Origin: Cadophora sp. MPI-SDFR-AT-0126
Lineage: Eukaryota; Ascomycota; Leotiomycetes; Helotiales; Ploettnerulaceae
Length of the DNA: 64,000 bases
Direction of reading: 5' to 3'
Assembly: GCA_020747065.1 (NCBI GenBank)
Contig: JAGMVK010000015.1
Span: forward strand, 372,001-436,000
The notes under the pieces were generated by a model that was not told the DNA's origin, made no database searches, and saw only the letters and a list, made by a program, of their open reading frames with translations. This document shows positions 61,598-64,000 of the stretch, one piece after another; position 1 is the first letter of the stretch; each line of letters opens with the position of its first letter. The translations under genes and the position numbers were made by a program.

Positions 61598-63558
61598 GGT
61601 TATGGTTGTGGTTCCTAAGGTCGATCTCAAGACTCAAGTAGTGTCAACCTCGAAATGATTAAATGCCGTCAACTCAAATCAAGATGAAGACTTGAGATGC
61701 TGAAATGATCCAATCCGAACTTGGGTTCAAGCGCACGAAGACGTCGCTGCTTTTTGACGTCTTGCTGAAGAGGGGTATACCACGTGATCAGCACCTATCT
61801 CAACCTGGAAATCTCCCAAGGATATTGGGATCCACACCCAACACTCCAAGAGATAACAAGCAACTTCCAAGACGGGTCAAATCCACAAATTCCCCAATAT
61901 TCACACAACGAAGCCTTTTCTAAGAACTCTTGTCCAGCAAACAATATCTTTTTCAATCCAATCAAAGCAGCAGAACACGCAGGATTTCGAGGGGTGTATC
62001 CGCTCTTTAAACAGCAGAACGATGCAGGCACGAAAGACAGGAACCGGGCAGATAAGCGTGGGATGGTCGATTCGAATGACTTAGAGTTTTGGAACTCGGA
62101 GAGGGGAGAAAGAGGGGAAAAGGGACTCTGAGGACGAGAAGAGGAATGAAGTGCGAAGGTGCTAGAGAAGCTTATCAGATACCTTATGGACGGTACATGT
62201 ACCTCCAAGCCATGCCATGGAGGGAGTGATCGGGACCTACTTAGCTTAACTCTCGCCAAGATGTAGACAGACGGGAATACCCCAGACAAGGTTTCTACTG
62301 TAACAACAGCTTATCTACGGAGCTGAGGGCGATGCACGTCCGTGTTGGATATATATCGTCCATAGCAACCTTGTCTTGCAGGAGATTGGAATTGACCTCC
62401 CATCATGATTGTACTACCACGGTACACATGCACCACACATCACCTACATCACCTCTCTATCAACCCGACTTCCGAATTACATCTTGAAGCCATCTGATAC
62501 CGACCCAATGGTACCAGCTTTCACCATGAGCGTCTGCACACGCCATACGCACAGCGGATACTTATCAGGTCGTCCACTCCCCCCTCCTCTCATCCCCCCT
62601 ATTAAAAGCCACCCTGTGCGCCCTATCTCCTCCCCCTTAAGCATCCAATCACCACCCGCCATTCACTCACAAAGTGCACCATATCCCCTCACCACAAACT
62701 TCCAAAAACTTCAGGAAGTATTTCCCGTTCTAGGCCTAGTATGGGGAAACTGGCGAGCAACCTCCCAATTTCGAGCAGTGATTGGTTGGATTGAGAAGAG
62801 GGTGTGCTGCGGGAAGCCCATGCACGAAAGGGACGCTACTGCGTGGAGAGACCGGGATGGGAGTGCTGGATTAGGAAGTTTGTTTGACCAAAAAATTGGA
62901 TCACGTGAGTGGGTGTGGGTGTGGGGGTTGAATGTTTGGAAGATGGAAGGAAGGGCTTCGTGATTTGATGGGTTGGAACGTGGGAGTTTTCAGGGGAGGA
63001 GATGCAGGGAGTAGATTTTGAGTGAGTGAGTGAGTGTAAAATTAGAATGCGTTGTGACAGGTCTAGGGAAGCGGATGCGAGGAACGAGGCGGGAAGCTGC
63101 AATGTTCAACGCATTGTGATAATGCAATACACCCACCTGGCGCACGCCTCGTCAATTTGTGTTACTGTAGGCTGGGAAGATTGAGGACGGGAATTGGGAT
63201 TGGGATGGAGCGCATATGGGCATCTTCCGATGTACAGATTTATGTTGAAGAGGGTTACAGGACGAAGATGCAAGATATGTATGGAGGCCATAGTACAGTA
63301 CAGATAAGGCAACAGTGCATGGGATGAAAGAGTTGTACAGAATATGGAGGTAAAGTGCCTAATATTGTTCCTGTGACTTTCGTTGCGCATTATTCTACAT
63401 GCCTAGTCTCGTCTAAGCTTGATAAGTTGCCTATGTTGACATTTCGGTTCGTTCTTGAGGGAAGCGAAAAGGAGGACACGTAGGGGCAATCTCAGCCTCT
63501 CCTGAGCCTGTGCTTTTTCCTTCGAACTCAGCTGAGTAGTAAGTCTGTCGATCTACAT
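61598..63558. other. Intergenic
   Basis: About 2 kb. The left part is the permease promoter, the right part the 3' flank of the ammonium transporter. Open frames at 61705-62289 and 62409-62963 are compositionally biased (Pro/Ser/His) with no domain. Small GTGAGT/GAGTGA repeats at 62905-63037. No gene is supported. Confidence 0.5.
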
Positions 63559-64000
63559 CTAGTCAAGTTCGATACCGCCGTTCTTGAATGGGTGGTAATC
63601 CTCCTCACACTCTCCATGGAAAGATTCTTCCATTTCGGCGACATCCATTCCTGACACGATATCCCTGTGATCAATCAGCACAAGATCTCGACACATTCCG
63701 GGACCGACACAGCGAAAGAACGAGAGAAGAGAAAACCTACTCATCCTTCGCCAACACCTCCAGACCCGGCACACAGTCCACCAGTGCAAAAAGCACATAA
63801 CTCCCCCCAAAGCTCCACACAGATCCAATCAGCGCCTCCAGCAACTGCACACCCAACTGCCTCACATTCCCATCAAACACCACCCCACCATCAATCACAC
63901 TCCCATCATAGGCAGCGACCTCCTTCCTAGCAAACAACCCCGTTGCAAGAGTCCCCACGATCCCACCTACACAATGCGTCGCAAACGTATCCCCATTATC
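63559..64000 (-). CDS. Ammonium transporter (Mep/Amt family), 3' part
   Basis: Only the C-terminal portion is inside the window. It begins at the edge with DNGDTFATHCVGGIVGTLATG, which includes the second conserved pore His of Amt/Mep proteins, continues through FDGNVRQLGVQLLEALIGSVWSFGGSYVLF (last membrane segments) and ends in the cytosolic tail GMDVAEMEESFHGE. One intron (between LAKDE and DIVSG, about 63665-63736) interrupts the tail. Amt/Mep proteins import ammonium and are usually induced under nitrogen limitation. Confidence 0.9.

Noticed and set aside
62409..62963. 184-codon plus-strand open frame
   Set aside because: Pro/Ser/His-rich start and no domain; lies in promoter/3' flank sequence.

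Overview
The window is nuclear DNA of a filamentous ascomycete (Pezizomycotina). The evidence is many 45-150 nt GT-AG introns with CTAAC/CTGAC branch sites, a fungal multimodular NRPS, fungal-type transcription-factor, alcohol acetyltransferase and permease genes, and a Tc1/mariner element with RIP-like damage. I cannot name the species. No tRNA, rRNA or CRISPR was seen.

Region 1 (1 to about 29.3 kb) is a secondary-metabolite cluster. A very large NRPS on the minus strand runs off the left edge (at least 4663 residues visible: partial C, then A-T-C-A-T-C-A-T-C-A-T-C and the apparent start of a further T). Beside it lie a YCII-like protein, a PhyH-type Fe(II)/2OG oxygenase, a BAHD-type acyltransferase, a cytochrome P450, an AATase-type acyltransferase, a second smaller YCII-like protein, an acyl-CoA synthetase/AMP-ligase and an IPNS-type Fe(II)/2OG oxygenase. 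The eight accessory genes are arranged in divergent and tail-to-tail pairs (3' gaps of 47 and 77 bp). The likely logic: the NRPS builds a peptide; the ligase supplies an activated carboxylic acid; two oxygenases and a P450 oxidise; two acyltransferases acylate. The first adenylation domain lacks the usual amino-acid-anchoring Asp, so the starter may not be an ordinary alpha-amino acid.

Region 2 (29.3-36.8 kb) is gene-poor: a decayed Q/S-rich coding relic, nested minisatellites, a strand-asymmetric pyrimidine tract, and a 1.25-kb Tc1/mariner element with perfect inverted termini and a transposase broken by Trp-to-stop changes. It separates the cluster from housekeeping-like genes.

Region 3 (36.8-49.2 kb) holds a repeat-built GPI-type cell-wall protein (ccg-6-like), an Old Yellow Enzyme with an unusual active site, a GNAT acetyltransferase and a large protein with a PD-(D/E)XK-like motif.

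Region 4 (50-64 kb) holds a C2H2 + fungal_trans transcription factor divergent from a vanillyl-alcohol-oxidase-like flavoenzyme, a second P450, an APC-family permease and, at the right edge, the 3' end of an ammonium transporter. The regulator, VAO, P450 and permease may form a small aromatic-catabolism or metabolite locus.

Gene models for the NRPS, PhyH-type oxygenase, first P450, AATase, small YCII, ligase, OYE and permease were rebuilt by hand; their exon phases all agree. No database search was possible.
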